Origin: Kosakonia sp. BYX6
Lineage (GTDB): Bacteria; Pseudomonadota; Gammaproteobacteria; Enterobacterales; Enterobacteriaceae
Length of the DNA stretch: 64,000 nucleotides
Assembly (NCBI RefSeq): GCF_038449125.1
Contig: NZ_CP151800.1
Location: 4,436,406-4,500,405 of the forward strand
Direction of reading: 5' to 3'
This document shows positions 7,103-20,022 of the stretch, in pieces. A program made the position numbers and the translations under genes. The notes beneath the pieces are model-generated. The model was given only the letters and a program-made list of their open reading frames with translations, searched no databases and had not been told where the DNA came from. Within the stretch, counting starts at the first letter, position 1. Each line of letters opens with the position of its first letter.

Positions 7103-7420
7103 ATGCGAGAACTATTACAGACGGACGTTTTCAGGCGTTGGGAATCAAAACTCACAGATCCCAAATTAAGATCCATTATCGCAGCACGCCTTTTTCGTCT
7201 GGCCAATGGGCTGAGAGGTGACGTGAAACCTGTCGGAGAAGGGATAAGTGAACTGCATATACACTATGGCGCGGGTTACCGTATTTATTTCCACCAGCGC
7301 GGAAAGCCCCTTGTTGTACTGTTATGTGCAGGCGATAAAAGTACGCAACAAAAAGACATAATCCATGCCAAATGGTTGGCAAAACTCTCTGAAAATCAAA
7401 AGGCAACCTACCATGAGTAA
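7103..7420 (+). CDS. RelE/HigB-type toxin of a type II toxin-antitoxin system
   Basis: A 105-residue protein of the phage Gp49-like/RelE-HigB family. It shows the family core: two N-terminal helices, then GDVKPVGEGISELHIHYGAGYRIYF as the central beta region in which the conserved Tyr-Arg lies, and CAGDKSTQQKDI near the C-terminus. Relatives are ribosome-dependent mRNA endonucleases. Its stop overlaps the start of the next gene by 8 bp, and the partner is an HigA-like antitoxin. An AAGGGAAG site precedes the ATG. The pair occupies the place where E. coli has pepE, between rluF and yjbB, suggesting insertion or replacement. Confidence 0.88.
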   Translation: MRELLQTDVFRRWESKLTDPKLRSIIAARLFRLANGLRGDVKPVGEGISELHIHYGAGYRIYFHQRGKPLVVLLCAGDKSTQQKDIIHAKWLAKLSENQKATYHE

Positions 7421-7691
7421 ATTGACACCTTATGATCCGATAGTGGCTCTGGTTAATGACGAGGCGATCTCGGTTTTCATGGCAGATGCGCTGGAAACGG
7501 GCGATGCAGCTTATATCGCCAAAGCACTGGGCGTAGTGGCACGCGCAAAAGGGATGGCGCAAATTGCGACAGAAACTGGTTTATCGCGCGAACAGTTGTA
7601 TCGATCCTTCAGTGAAAAAGGTAACCCCACGCTGAAAACAACGCTGACCGTCATGAAAGCATTGGGCATTGGCCTGACGGTAAAACGTTAA
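7413..7691 (+). CDS. HigA-type antitoxin (HTH)
   Basis: A 92-residue helix-turn-helix protein (GMAQIATETGLSREQLYRS is the HTH core) of the addiction-module antidote family that accompanies HigB/Gp49-like toxins. The ATG at 7413 is inside the toxin 3' end (ATGAGTAA overlap), giving translational coupling. It should neutralise the toxin and autorepress the operon. A longer frame starting at 7365 is rejected because it reads through toxin coding sequence without a ribosome site. Confidence 0.88.
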   Translation: MSKLTPYDPIVALVNDEAISVFMADALETGDAAYIAKALGVVARAKGMAQIATETGLSREQLYRSFSEKGNPTLKTTLTVMKALGIGLTVKR

Positions 7692-7694
7692 TCA

Positions 7695-7712
7695 CCGCGC
7701 CCGCAGGCGCGG
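7695..7712. terminator. Hairpin between antitoxin and yjbB
   Basis: CCGCGCC-CGCA-GGCGCGG is a perfect 7-bp GC-rich stem with a 4-nt loop in the short gap between two convergent genes. It has no clear T-run, so it is a likely weak bidirectional terminator or mRNA-end stabiliser. Confidence 0.5.
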
Positions 7713-7717
7713 CGAAG

Positions 7718-9349
7718 TTAATACTCGTCGCGATCGTCGTCTTCGTCTGGCTGTTCCAGTACGCCGTAGGCCACGGAACAGAAGAGTGAGTTGAGGCGTT
7801 TCATATCGCCCAGCAAGCCCAGATGCAGGGAGCTGGTTTCGATGCTCTGTACGTTTTGCTGATGCAGGCGATCAACGTGCGCGTGCGCGTAACGGCGGTT
7901 CAGAATGCGGAAACGATGCTTGCTGCGGCGCAGACGGCGGGCGCTGGTGATATCACCGGAAAAGAACACAGACATCGCCAGCTTTAGATTGTTGAGCAAT
8001 TGTTCGTGCAACACATCCAGTTCTTTCAATCCTTCGATAGAGAAGGCACGCCGCGCCGCCAACGATTTGTCAGCGATTTCGCTGCCCATGCGTTCCACGA
8101 TATCGGAAGCCTGCTCGAGGTTGAGCGACATCTCGATAATTTCCGCCCAGCGTTTGGACTCCTCTTCCGCCAGCTCTTCCTTCGGCATGCGCGCCAAATA
8201 CAGTTTGATTGCCGTATACAGCACGTTTACGTCATCCGCTTGTTTACGTAGCTCTTTTTCCTGACGTGGTTCGCCGTGCATCACTTTATGCAAGCCTTCC
8301 AGCATTAGCTCCATCGCATCGCCCATGCGCAACGTTTCCCGCGCGGCATTCGCTAATGCAAGTGTCGGCGTATCCAGCGCCGAACTGTCGAGGTGTTTCG
8401 GCTTCAGACGTGCATCCAGTTCCGGCTCCTCGCGAATAATACGTTTACAAAATTGTGCCATCGGACCGGCAAAGGGCACCATCGCCAGGCAACGAATCAG
8501 GTTGTAGAAGACGTGGAAATAGATAACCAGCTCGGCTTCCGGCAGCGGTAATTTCTGCATCGCGCTTGCCAGAACATGAACAAACGGCAGAATAATTAAG
8601 CTGCCCACCAGCTTAAATAGCAGGCTGCCGAGCGCTACGCGGCGAGCAGCGGCATTCGCACCGCTGTTATTCAGCATTGCCAGCAAACCGGAACCGAGGT
8701 TCGCGCCAATCACCAGGCACAGCGCCACCGGGAACGAAATAATCCCCGCCGTGGTTAACGTTGCGGTCAGCAGCACGGCTGCCAGGCTGGAATAGCTGAT
8801 AATGGCGAACACCGCGCCAATCAATGCGTCCAGCATGATGTCGCCAGTCAGCGAGGCGAAAATAACCTGTACGCCATTGGCCTGGGTGATGGGCGTGACC
8901 GCCTGCACAATCAGCTCCAGCGCCAGCAAAATTAGCCCAAGACCAATACTGACGCGCCCAAGCTGCCCTTCGCGGGTTTGCTTGCGACCAAGGAAGAAAA
9001 TCACGCCGATAAAAATCAGCAGTGGTGATAGCCACGAGAGATCAAAAGTCAGCACGCGCGCCATCAGCGCGGTCCCCACGTCGGCGCCGAGCACAATGAC
9101 CAGCGCCGGGGTAAGTGCGACCAGATCTTGTGCGACAAACGAGGTCACCAGCATGGTGGTGGCGTTACTGCTCTGCACCAGCGCGGTTACGCCGATGCCC
9201 GCGCAAAAGGCGAGCGGTTTCTTTTCAACACTACGGCTCAGTACGGTACGTAAACGCGCGCCAAAAACGCGCATGACGCCGGTACGCACAATGTGCGTGC
9301 CCCACACTAGCAGGGCCACAGCAGAAAGAAGATGAAGCAAAGTCAGCAC
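7718..9349 (-). CDS. yjbB: YjbB, Na/Pi cotransporter family protein
   Basis: A 543-residue protein identical in length to E. coli YjbB. The N-terminal half (about 1-310) is a Na/Pi-cotransporter II membrane domain with eight or so hydrophobic segments and the inverted-repeat signatures QSSNATT (59-65) and SYSSLAA. The C-terminal half (about 340-520) is a helical PhoU-like cytoplasmic domain ending in an acidic tail. In E. coli it exports phosphate when overproduced. The start codon is GTG, as in E. coli. It converges with the toxin-antitoxin pair and is transcribed away from an unknown two-gene unit. Confidence 0.93.
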   Translation of the reverse strand: MLTLLHLLSAVALLVWGTHIVRTGVMRVFGARLRTVLSRSVEKKPLAFCAGIGVTALVQSSNATTMLVTSFVAQDLVALTPALVIVLGADVGTALMARVLTFDLSWLSPLLIFIGVIFFLGRKQTREGQLGRVSIGLGLILLALELIVQAVTPITQANGVQVIFASLTGDIMLDALIGAVFAIISYSSLAAVLLTATLTTAGIISFPVALCLVIGANLGSGLLAMLNNSGANAAARRVALGSLLFKLVGSLIILPFVHVLASAMQKLPLPEAELVIYFHVFYNLIRCLAMVPFAGPMAQFCKRIIREEPELDARLKPKHLDSSALDTPTLALANAARETLRMGDAMELMLEGLHKVMHGEPRQEKELRKQADDVNVLYTAIKLYLARMPKEELAEEESKRWAEIIEMSLNLEQASDIVERMGSEIADKSLAARRAFSIEGLKELDVLHEQLLNNLKLAMSVFFSGDITSARRLRRSKHRFRILNRRYAHAHVDRLHQQNVQSIETSSLHLGLLGDMKRLNSLFCSVAYGVLEQPDEDDDRDEY

Positions 9350-9513
9350 GGAATCAGGCTCTCCTTATCGTTATGCGTTGCCCGTTATCGGTCTCGATAA
9401 CCTCAACATTATGAAGTAAGTATAAGGCTTTAAACCTAAGACGGATGCAGGACGCCGCTTAAGCGCCCTGTGAGTTGTAAGAAAAAATGACGGTTTTGTG
9501 ACAGAGGCGGGGT

Positions 9514-9996
9514 TTAGCTATTCCCCGGAATTGCGGCATCAGAATGCGCGTTGCGGTTACGTTTAAGCCAAACGATTGAACCAATTTTTAACGCTTCCGA
9601 CAGGATAAACAGCAGAATTGCGCCCCACGCGGAGCCAAAGCCACTGAGATGCATAATTTGCGGGATCAACGCAATTGAGCATTTTAAGGAAAATACGCGA
9701 GCAATTTCCTGCGCAATAAAGAAAACAGTATTGATATCTTTTTTTGCGATAAACGACCAGGCGGAAAACAGTAATGACACGATCAAGGCGATATTCACAA
9801 AAAACAGCAACTGAATTATTCCGCCCGCGAAACCACTGACGCCTAACTGCGCATAATTGGTATAAAAAGCGCTTATGTCAGAATAAAAAGGGACGTTGCC
9901 ACTTTGCAGCGAAAAGAATAAATAGCCGACCACTGCCAGCACATCCATGATGCCCCAAAATACAAATATCTTATTTCTTAAATTCATAATCTTCAT
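9514..9996 (-). CDS. Hypothetical four-helix membrane protein (possible immunity protein)
   Basis: A 160-residue protein with about four hydrophobic segments (near 9-28, 55-83, 105-120 and 125-145), not recognised as a known family. Its start overlaps the 3' end of the preceding gene by 26 nt, so the two are translationally coupled. A second in-frame ATG lies at 9987. A small membrane protein coupled behind an unknown soluble protein is the layout of several effector-immunity pairs, but nothing in the sequence proves that. Base composition is lower in GC than the surrounding metH and yjbB, consistent with acquisition. Confidence 0.7.
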   Translation of the reverse strand: MKIMNLRNKIFVFWGIMDVLAVVGYLFFSLQSGNVPFYSDISAFYTNYAQLGVSGFAGGIIQLLFFVNIALIVSLLFSAWSFIAKKDINTVFFIAQEIARVFSLKCSIALIPQIMHLSGFGSAWGAILLFILSEALKIGSIVWLKRNRNAHSDAAIPGNS

Positions 9997-10780
9997 CCCT
10001 TACGCCTGGAATCCATTGCCATGATTTACCCGACTGCGTCCAGGCATCATCACCCTCAAGGTATTTCTGATTAACCGTGCGTTTTTCACCATAGCGCCTG
10101 ATCACCGAACGAGTATAGAGGATTTCCCGCGTATCCGACGCGACGCTTGTTGGAATGGGCGTCCAGAGTTGAATTTTGTCGCGCGAGGTATTCATATAAT
10201 CTTTGCCGTCGGAGCCAAAAACGCGTCCTTCTTCGCCCATGCTGGTGGCCCGATTGATCAGCATTACCGCTGCGTTTTTCACGCCGTGAAAGTCCGTTTC
10301 GCTGGTTTTCCAGTAGCCGGGGCCGTACTCCGGGGTGACCGGTACGAAGTTGCTGCGGGTCGGCGCCGGGCGCCCATGCATCGCCACGCTGTCCTTAAAA
10401 CCGTTCACGATCGTGCGGATAAACACGGCGTTAAATGACAAGGATTGAACGCAAAAAAGCTCTGCGCTTTCAGAGATAAAGAACGGGTAATAAAAGCGGT
10501 TGCGGGCGCTGACATTCGCGCGCACCACCACCACCACGCCTTTATCTATCAGACTATCAATGTATTTTTCTTTTTGGTGGCCTAAAGGGTCATGCGGTAA
10601 ACCATATTTAAAACCGTGATGCTGCTTAATGCTGTAGCCATCAATACTGCCCAACATATTATTGGGGCTGCTTTCTATGAAATATTCTCTTTTGATAATA
10701 TTTTTCGCGATATCTGGCGCCAGGATGTTTTCATAATCCTTCGGCAAGAGATTTCTTTTTCTAATATCATAAATATCCAT
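9971..10780 (-). CDS. Hypothetical protein, first gene of an unknown two-gene unit
   Basis: A 269-residue soluble-looking protein without signal peptide or transmembrane segment and not recognised as a known family. It has an N-terminal charged region, a beta-rich middle (for example GVVVVVRANVSARNRFYYPFFISES) and an aromatic-rich C-terminus ending in DEDYEFKK. The gene overlaps a small membrane-protein gene. The upstream 190 bp are strongly A/T-rich. The unit sits between metH and yjbB, which are adjacent in E. coli, so it is an insertion at a conserved joint. A toxin or effector role with the next gene as immunity is a hypothesis only. Confidence 0.72.
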   Translation of the reverse strand: MDIYDIRKRNLLPKDYENILAPDIAKNIIKREYFIESSPNNMLGSIDGYSIKQHHGFKYGLPHDPLGHQKEKYIDSLIDKGVVVVVRANVSARNRFYYPFFISESAELFCVQSLSFNAVFIRTIVNGFKDSVAMHGRPAPTRSNFVPVTPEYGPGYWKTSETDFHGVKNAAVMLINRATSMGEEGRVFGSDGKDYMNTSRDKIQLWTPIPTSVASDTREILYTRSVIRRYGEKRTVNQKYLEGDDAWTQSGKSWQWIPGVRDEDYEFKK

Positions 10781-10973
10781 TTTTATAATACCTACATTAA
10801 AGTTATAACAGCCAAATGAACCGCAAAAGAGTAAGCAACCTTGCCTTTAAGTCTTTGCTCATCATACGCATGAAAAGGAACAAGGGTCTAAGAAAATATA
10901 CCACTTTAAGAATGTTCTTAGTTTCAATCTGTATTATGTCTGCTTCACAATTGTGTCGTAGAAATGAAATGGC
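10781..10973. other. A/T-rich control region upstream of the unknown two-gene unit
   Basis: This gap is markedly A/T-rich compared with its neighbours and must contain the promoter of the minus-strand unit. A short minus-strand reading frame (10803-10988) crosses it and enters the metH terminator; it looks spurious. The composition is typical of horizontally acquired DNA that H-NS would bind. Confidence 0.5.
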
Positions 10974-10974
10974 G

Positions 10975-11001
10975 AAAAAAAAGGGCATTTAAAAATGCCC
11001 C
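10975..11001 (-). terminator. Rho-independent terminator of metH
   Basis: On the minus strand GGGCATTT and AAATGCCC form a perfect stem with a very short loop followed by a run of eight T, 8 nt after the metH stop. Confidence 0.92.
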
Positions 11002-11008
11002 GTTTGGA

Positions 11009-14695
<3,687 letters not shown>

Positions 14696-14888
14696 ACGTG
14701 CTCCCGACGACGCTCAATCAGGCCAAAAGGCCAGCAGGACATAGTGGCATAAACTGACAGACCGGAAAAGCGACACGGGGTAAACATGAGAGATGTTCAG
14801 CATCACTCATCCGATCAGTCAGTAACAGAGTTACGTTATACTCTGGAAAAACGAAAACTATTTCCACGATACAGAAAAAGGAGCCGTT

Positions 14889-15713
14889 ATGGTCGCATCC
14901 GTTCCCGCTAAACGAGGCCGAAAAGCCACCGCACCCGCCGCACCGGCGGGTGGACAAGTTCAGTCTTTAACGCGTGGCCTGAAATTACTGGAATGGATCG
15001 CCGAATCACACAGCAGTGTCGCGCTGACGGAACTGGCGCAGCAAGCGGGTTTACCGAACTCAACCACACACCGTTTACTGACCACGATGCAACAACTCGG
15101 CTTTGTTCGCCAAGTCGGCGAACTGGGCCATTGGTCTGTGGGTGCGCATGCGTTTATCGTCGGCAGCAGTTTTCTGCAAAGCCGCAATTTGATGGCCATC
15201 GTCCACCCGATTCTGCGCACGCTGATGGAAGAGTCAGGGGAAACGGTCAACCTGGCTGTGTTGGATAAGAGCGATCACCAGGCGATTATTATCGATCAGG
15301 TGCAATGCACGCAGTTAATGCGCATGTCCGCGCCGATTGGCGGCAAGCTGCCGATGCACGCTTCCGGCGCGGGAAAAGCGTTTTTGTCACGGCTGGATGA
15401 TGACCAGGTGGGCAACTTGTTGCACCGCCAGGGGCTGCATGCGTATACCCACGCGACGCTGGTTTCGCCGGTACATTTGAAAGAGGATCTCGCCCAAACG
15501 CGTAAACGCGGGTATTCGTTTGATGATGAAGAGCACGCGCTCGGCCTGCGCTGTGTGGCGGCCTGCATTTTTGATGAACACGGTGAACCGTTCGCGGCGA
15601 TCTCTATTTCCGGGCCGATTTCACGCATGACCGACGACCGCGTCACCGAACTCGGCGCGATGGTGATTCGTGGGGCGAAAGAGGTGACGCTGGCGTATGG
15701 CGGAACACGCTAA
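14889..15713 (+). CDS. iclR: IclR, repressor of the glyoxylate bypass operon
   Basis: A 274-residue protein, the same length as E. coli IclR. A basic, Ala/Pro-rich N-terminal tail precedes a winged helix-turn-helix (about 25-85, with LTELAQQAGLPNSTTHRLL) and a C-terminal effector-binding domain (about 100-265). It represses aceBAK, and binds glyoxylate and pyruvate in the family. AAGGAG lies just before the ATG. Its operator is visible upstream of aceB at 21722-21749. It is separated from aceK by an extra membrane-protein gene on the same strand; E. coli has arpA here. Confidence 0.97.
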   Translation: MVASVPAKRGRKATAPAAPAGGQVQSLTRGLKLLEWIAESHSSVALTELAQQAGLPNSTTHRLLTTMQQLGFVRQVGELGHWSVGAHAFIVGSSFLQSRNLMAIVHPILRTLMEESGETVNLAVLDKSDHQAIIIDQVQCTQLMRMSAPIGGKLPMHASGAGKAFLSRLDDDQVGNLLHRQGLHAYTHATLVSPVHLKEDLAQTRKRGYSFDDEEHALGLRCVAACIFDEHGEPFAAISISGPISRMTDDRVTELGAMVIRGAKEVTLAYGGTR

Positions 15714-15835
15714 CGCGCGCGAAGAGTTGTCTTAATCATTGCGAGCAGGCTCGCAGATAACCAAAGGGATATCTCATTGTCGCGCCCGCCAGGCAGTGGC
15801 AAGTTGGCGGCAACGTCACTCCTGAGGTCCTTTCG

Positions 15836-16855
15836 ATGAAGCCTAACGCTCGCATTATTATTGCCGCCATGCTCATGGCGCTGCCCGTTTCCGCCTGGGC
15901 ACATGTTAAATGGTTCGTGAATTACAATGCCAGTATGGCGCCTGAATCGCTGGCGTTTATCGCCAGTTCGACGAGTTTCTGGGCATTGCTGGTTTTCGCG
16001 ACCGCCGTGATTTTTGCCACTTCCGTGGTCGATCGCAATGTTCTCTCGTTGACCGATTGCCCGCGTTTTCAGCCGCTGATAGCGCGTGCTCAAAACGGGG
16101 TTCCGGGGATTATGCACTGGGGAATCGGCGCGTTTTTTCTGGTGCTGGGGGCTTTCTATCCGAATGTGATTCTCACCCCCGAGCTGATCGTGGCGAACCC
16201 GTGGCTGGTGTATGTTCACCTCGCTATCGCCATTACCGCCGTTTCACGAAAAACCAGTGTCATTGCCGGGTGTTTAATCCTTTTTCTGTATAGCTACGCG
16301 GTTCAGCTGTATGGCGCGTTCCATATGCTGGATTACCTGCTGTTTGTTGCGCTGGCCATCTATCTCATCACTCAAAATCTATTGCCCACAGGTGCCAATG
16401 CGCGCGTGCTGGCCTTGCTGCGCCTGGTTCTTTGCTACTCGTTTTTGTGGGGTGGCGTGGAAAAATTTATGCAGCCCAATTTGTATTATCAGCTCCTTGC
16501 CAATCACCCTTATTTGGCGATGGGCCTGGATTGGGCGTTTTTCGTGCGCGGCTGCGGTTTTGTGGAATTATGCCTGGTCTGGCATATCTATAGCGGGAAA
16601 CTGGCGGGTTACGCGAGCATCGCGGTGTTCGCATTGATTGCCGTATTGGCGTTTATTCCGTTTGGCTTAACCGACGTGGTTGGTCATTTCGCTTTTATCA
16701 TCCCGTTAGTGGCGATTTTGCTCACGCCACGGAAAACGGTGTTGTTTCGCAGCGCGACCGCAAACACCGCTGCCTTTTTAGGGCTGTTGCTGTTCTTATT
16801 GTTGTTTGGCGCGATGAGCCACGCGGTTTTGCAGTTCAACACACAAATGCACTAA
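15836..16855 (+). CDS. Uncharacterised polytopic membrane protein with exported N-terminus
   Basis: A 339-residue protein with a clear N-terminal signal sequence: basic start, hydrophobic core, and an AWA cleavage-type motif at about residues 20-22. The mature chain would start HVKWF. About eight further hydrophobic segments follow, in a DoxX-like arrangement. No function is recognised. A mature N-terminal histidine is notable because an amino-terminal His can act as a copper ligand, but no second motif confirms metal binding. The gene follows iclR by 122 nt, has a TGAGGT site before its ATG, and converges with aceK 8 nt away. It is an accessory insertion in the otherwise conserved ace-iclR block. 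Confidence 0.8.
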   Translation: MKPNARIIIAAMLMALPVSAWAHVKWFVNYNASMAPESLAFIASSTSFWALLVFATAVIFATSVVDRNVLSLTDCPRFQPLIARAQNGVPGIMHWGIGAFFLVLGAFYPNVILTPELIVANPWLVYVHLAIAITAVSRKTSVIAGCLILFLYSYAVQLYGAFHMLDYLLFVALAIYLITQNLLPTGANARVLALLRLVLCYSFLWGGVEKFMQPNLYYQLLANHPYLAMGLDWAFFVRGCGFVELCLVWHIYSGKLAGYASIAVFALIAVLAFIPFGLTDVVGHFAFIIPLVAILLTPRKTVLFRSATANTAAFLGLLLFLLLFGAMSHAVLQFNTQMH

Positions 16856-16863
16856 CCGCCATT

Positions 16864-18612
16864 TTACCCCGCCTGTCGCAGCGCATCGTTGCCAAAGCGA
16901 ATGCTAAAACGCTGGCGCTTGCGATAGGCATAAACATCTTCCACATGTCCTTCACGAATGCGCGCTTGCAAGCCACGCCAGTAGTCGGCGCGCAGTAAAT
17001 CCGCATGCATCTCTTCGAATAACGGACCGATTTCCGCATCGGCGCACAGCCAGTGGCGAAACTCCTGCGGGAAGACATCGCCCGGCGATACGCTGTACCA
17101 CGGCTCGGCGCTGAGTTCATCTTCCGGGTAACGCGGCGCGGGAATGTCGCGGAAATTCACCTCGGTCATATAACAAATTTCGTCATAGTCATAAAACACC
17201 ACGCGCCCGTGGCGCGTGACGCCGAAGTTTTTAAACAGCATGTCGCCGGGGAAGATATTGGCGGCAGCAAGCTGGCGAATGGCGTTGCCGTACTCTTCCA
17301 CCGCATCGCGCAATTGCTGGCCTTTGACCTGCTCAAACCAGATATTCAGCGGCACCATACGCCGCTCGATATAAAGATGGCTGATGGCGATGCGGTCGCC
17401 GAGATCGGTAATTTTGCCTGGTGCCTGCTCCAGCAATAGCGCCATTAATGCTGGAGCGATCTGCCGCTTTTCCAGCACGAAGTTTTCAAACTCCTGGGTA
17501 TCGGCCATGCGCCCGACGCGGTCGTGCTCTTTCACCAGTTGGTAGCAGGCGCGCACATGCGCGGCGCTCATCTCCTTTTGCGGCGGGAAAACGTCTTTGA
17601 TCACCTTAAACACCCGGTCGAAACCTGGCAGCGTAAATACCAACATCACCATGCCGCGAATGCCCGGTGCTTCAATAAATTGCTCATCGCTGGCGGTGAC
17701 GTATTTCAGGTATTCGCGATAACTTTCTGTTTTGGCGTGCTTTTGGCAACCAATCGCCATATAGAGTTCCGCAGTGGTTTTTCCGGGCAAGATTTCGCGT
17801 AACCATTCGACAGTAGCGGCAGGCAGCGGCGCATAAACCATAAAGTACGAGCGCGCGAAGCCAAACACGATGCTGGCTTCGGCGTGGGTTGTCAGGCAGG
17901 TATCAACAAACAATTCGCCGTCATCCGTGTGGTGAATCGGCAACAAAAAGGGCAGCGTGGCCACGGGCGTTACCAGCTTGCCGACCAGCCAGGCGGCTTT
18001 GTTGCGATAAAAAAGCTCGTTCGCCACCTGCAAATGCGACTGGCTGAGGAGATCAGAACCAAAAGCCTCCAGTAAATGGGCGGCGATGTAATTCACATCC
18101 CGCGTTTTGTCCTGCCACGGCAAGCGCAGTGGCAAATCGGACAGCACTTTCGTCAGCAGCGTTTCCCAGCCGCGATCCGGCCAGAAAGCTTTCGCCAGCG
18201 GGCGCGGAATGGTACGAAAACGCCGTTCGGGCTGTGAACTGAAGATAAACAGCCGTTCGGGCGTCAGCGAGCGGTGATCAAACAGGCGACAATAGACCGA
18301 GTTAAAGAAGCTTTCGGCAATTTCAAAACGCGGGTAATCGGGCAGCAATTGCGTGTAGTGCTCTTTTACCCGCAGCAGAAAGGCGGCGTCCGGGCCGAGG
18401 CCATCGGTGATACATCGCAGTTGTTCCACCACCAGGCCGACGTGATGATCATAGAGATGAATGCGCTGCTTCATCGCCTGCTGGACGGCCTGCCAGTCGG
18501 CTTGCTCGAAGCGCTGTTGCGCGCCGGAGGTCACTTCCAGAAAGCGTCCATACTGCGCATCGAAACCTTGCAGAATGGTTTGGGCAATTAACAGTTCCAG
18601 ACCACGCGCCAT
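16864..18612 (-). CDS. aceK: Isocitrate dehydrogenase kinase/phosphatase AceK
   Basis: A 582-residue bifunctional enzyme (578 in E. coli) that phosphorylates and dephosphorylates isocitrate dehydrogenase, steering isocitrate between the TCA cycle and the glyoxylate bypass. Highly conserved blocks include [23 protein letters not shown], the ATP-site region KECH-like [14 protein letters not shown], and the kinase catalytic core [16 protein letters not shown] followed by the metal-binding YDYDE. The ATG at 18612 is chosen because GGAG lies 8 nt upstream and the E. coli protein starts at the equivalent residue; an ATG four codons earlier (18624) has no ribosome site. It is the third gene of aceBAK, separated from aceA by a REP element. 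Confidence 0.97.
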   Translation of the reverse strand: MARGLELLIAQTILQGFDAQYGRFLEVTSGAQQRFEQADWQAVQQAMKQRIHLYDHHVGLVVEQLRCITDGLGPDAAFLLRVKEHYTQLLPDYPRFEIAESFFNSVYCRLFDHRSLTPERLFIFSSQPERRFRTIPRPLAKAFWPDRGWETLLTKVLSDLPLRLPWQDKTRDVNYIAAHLLEAFGSDLLSQSHLQVANELFYRNKAAWLVGKLVTPVATLPFLLPIHHTDDGELFVDTCLTTHAEASIVFGFARSYFMVYAPLPAATVEWLREILPGKTTAELYMAIGCQKHAKTESYREYLKYVTASDEQFIEAPGIRGMVMLVFTLPGFDRVFKVIKDVFPPQKEMSAAHVRACYQLVKEHDRVGRMADTQEFENFVLEKRQIAPALMALLLEQAPGKITDLGDRIAISHLYIERRMVPLNIWFEQVKGQQLRDAVEEYGNAIRQLAAANIFPGDMLFKNFGVTRHGRVVFYDYDEICYMTEVNFRDIPAPRYPEDELSAEPWYSVSPGDVFPQEFRHWLCADAEIGPLFEEMHADLLRADYWRGLQARIREGHVEDVYAYRKRQRFSIRFGNDALRQAG

Positions 18613-18626
18613 CGTCTTCTCCATGA

Positions 18627-18661
18627 TGTAGGCCGGATAAGCGCAGCGCCATCCGGCGATT
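18627..18661. repeat. REP element between aceA and aceK
   Basis: GCCGGAT and ATCCGGC flank a GCGCAGCGC centre, a standard REP hairpin. In E. coli a REP stem also lies in this gap and lowers aceK expression relative to aceA by 3'-end stabilisation; the same is likely here. Confidence 0.88.
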
Positions 18662-18683
18662 ACAACGTTACCAGCGAGTTCGT

Positions 18684-19988
18684 TTAGAACTGCGCTTCTT
18701 CCGTCGACCCCGTTAGCGCGGTGACCGACGAGACGCCGCCCTGAATAATGGTGGTGACTTTGTCGAAGTAGCCGGTGCCCACCTCCTGCTGATGCGAAAC
18801 GAAGGTGTAGCCCTCTTTGCCGGCGGCAAATTCCGGCTGCTGCACTTTCTCAACGTAATGTTTCATCCCTTCGCCCTGCGCATAAGCATGGGCCAGGTCG
18901 AACATGTTGAACCACATACTGTGAATGCCCGCGAGGGTGATGAACTGGAATTTGTAGCCCATGTCCGACAACTCCTGCTGAAAGCGGGAGATGGTGTTGT
19001 CGTCGAGGTTCTTTTTCCAGTTAAACGATGGCGAGCAGTTGTAGGCCAGCAGCTTGTCGGGGAATTTCGCGTGGATAGCGTCGGCGAAACGGCGCGCCAG
19101 CTCCAGGTCGGGCGTTGAAGTTTCGCACCACACCAAATCGGCATACGGCGCGTAAGCCAGGCCACGGCTGATCGCCTGTTCAACGCCGGCACGCGTGCGG
19201 TAGAAGCCTTCGCTGGTGCGCTCACCGGTAATAAAGGCGCTGTCGTAGGGGTCGCAGTCGGAGGTAATTAAATCGGCGGCATCCGCATCGGTGCGCGCGA
19301 CCAACAAGGTCGGCACGCCAAGCACATCGGCAGCCAGACGCGCGGCCACCAGTTTCTGCACCGCTTCTTGCGTCGGCACCAGCACTTTGCCGCCCATATG
19401 ACCGCATTTTTTCACCGACGCGAGTTGATCTTCGAAATGCACAGCCGCTGCACCGGCCTCAATCATCGATTTCATCAGTTCAAAGGCATTCAACACGCCG
19501 CCAAAACCGGCTTCGGCATCGGCTACGATCGGCAGAAAATAATCGACATAGCGCGGGTCGTTCGGCTCAATGCCGGATGACCACTGGATTTGATCCGCGC
19601 GGCGGAACGTGTTGTTGATGCGTTCCACCACTGACGGCACGGAGTTTGCCGGGTAGAGCGATTGGTCCGGGTACATGCTGGCTGCAAGGTTGGCGTCGGC
19701 GGCGACCTGCCAGCCGGAAAGGTACACCGCTTCAATCCCTGCTTTCGCCTGCTGCAATGCCTGCCCGCCCGTCAGTGCGCCGAGACTGTTGATATAGCCC
19801 TTTTTCGATTCGCCATGCAGCAAGCGCCACATTTTGGCCGCGCCGAGCTGCGCCAATGTGCACTCCGGGTTCACCGAACCGCGTAATTTCACCACCTCTT
19901 CCGCGCTATACGGGCGGCGAATGCCGTTCCAGCGCGCTTGCGTCCACTCTTGTTGTAATTCTTCGATTTGTTGGGTACGGGTTTTCAT
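18684..19988 (-). CDS. aceA: Isocitrate lyase AceA
   Basis: A 434-residue enzyme that cleaves isocitrate to succinate and glyoxylate. The catalytic loop KKCGHMGGK places the active-site cysteine at C195, as in E. coli. Substrate and Mg-binding motifs such as [15 protein letters not shown] context and [10 protein letters not shown] are present. The start [11 protein letters not shown] at 19988 equals the E. coli start and has GGAG upstream; an ATG five codons earlier at 20003 is less likely. It is the second gene of aceBAK, 34 nt after aceB. Confidence 0.98.
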   Translation of the reverse strand: MKTRTQQIEELQQEWTQARWNGIRRPYSAEEVVKLRGSVNPECTLAQLGAAKMWRLLHGESKKGYINSLGALTGGQALQQAKAGIEAVYLSGWQVAADANLAASMYPDQSLYPANSVPSVVERINNTFRRADQIQWSSGIEPNDPRYVDYFLPIVADAEAGFGGVLNAFELMKSMIEAGAAAVHFEDQLASVKKCGHMGGKVLVPTQEAVQKLVAARLAADVLGVPTLLVARTDADAADLITSDCDPYDSAFITGERTSEGFYRTRAGVEQAISRGLAYAPYADLVWCETSTPDLELARRFADAIHAKFPDKLLAYNCSPSFNWKKNLDDNTISRFQQELSDMGYKFQFITLAGIHSMWFNMFDLAHAYAQGEGMKHYVEKVQQPEFAAGKEGYTFVSHQQEVGTGYFDKVTTIIQGGVSSVTALTGSTEEAQF

Positions 19989-20022
19989 GTGCAGATGCTC
20001 CATATTTTGTAGGGGGGGTGAA

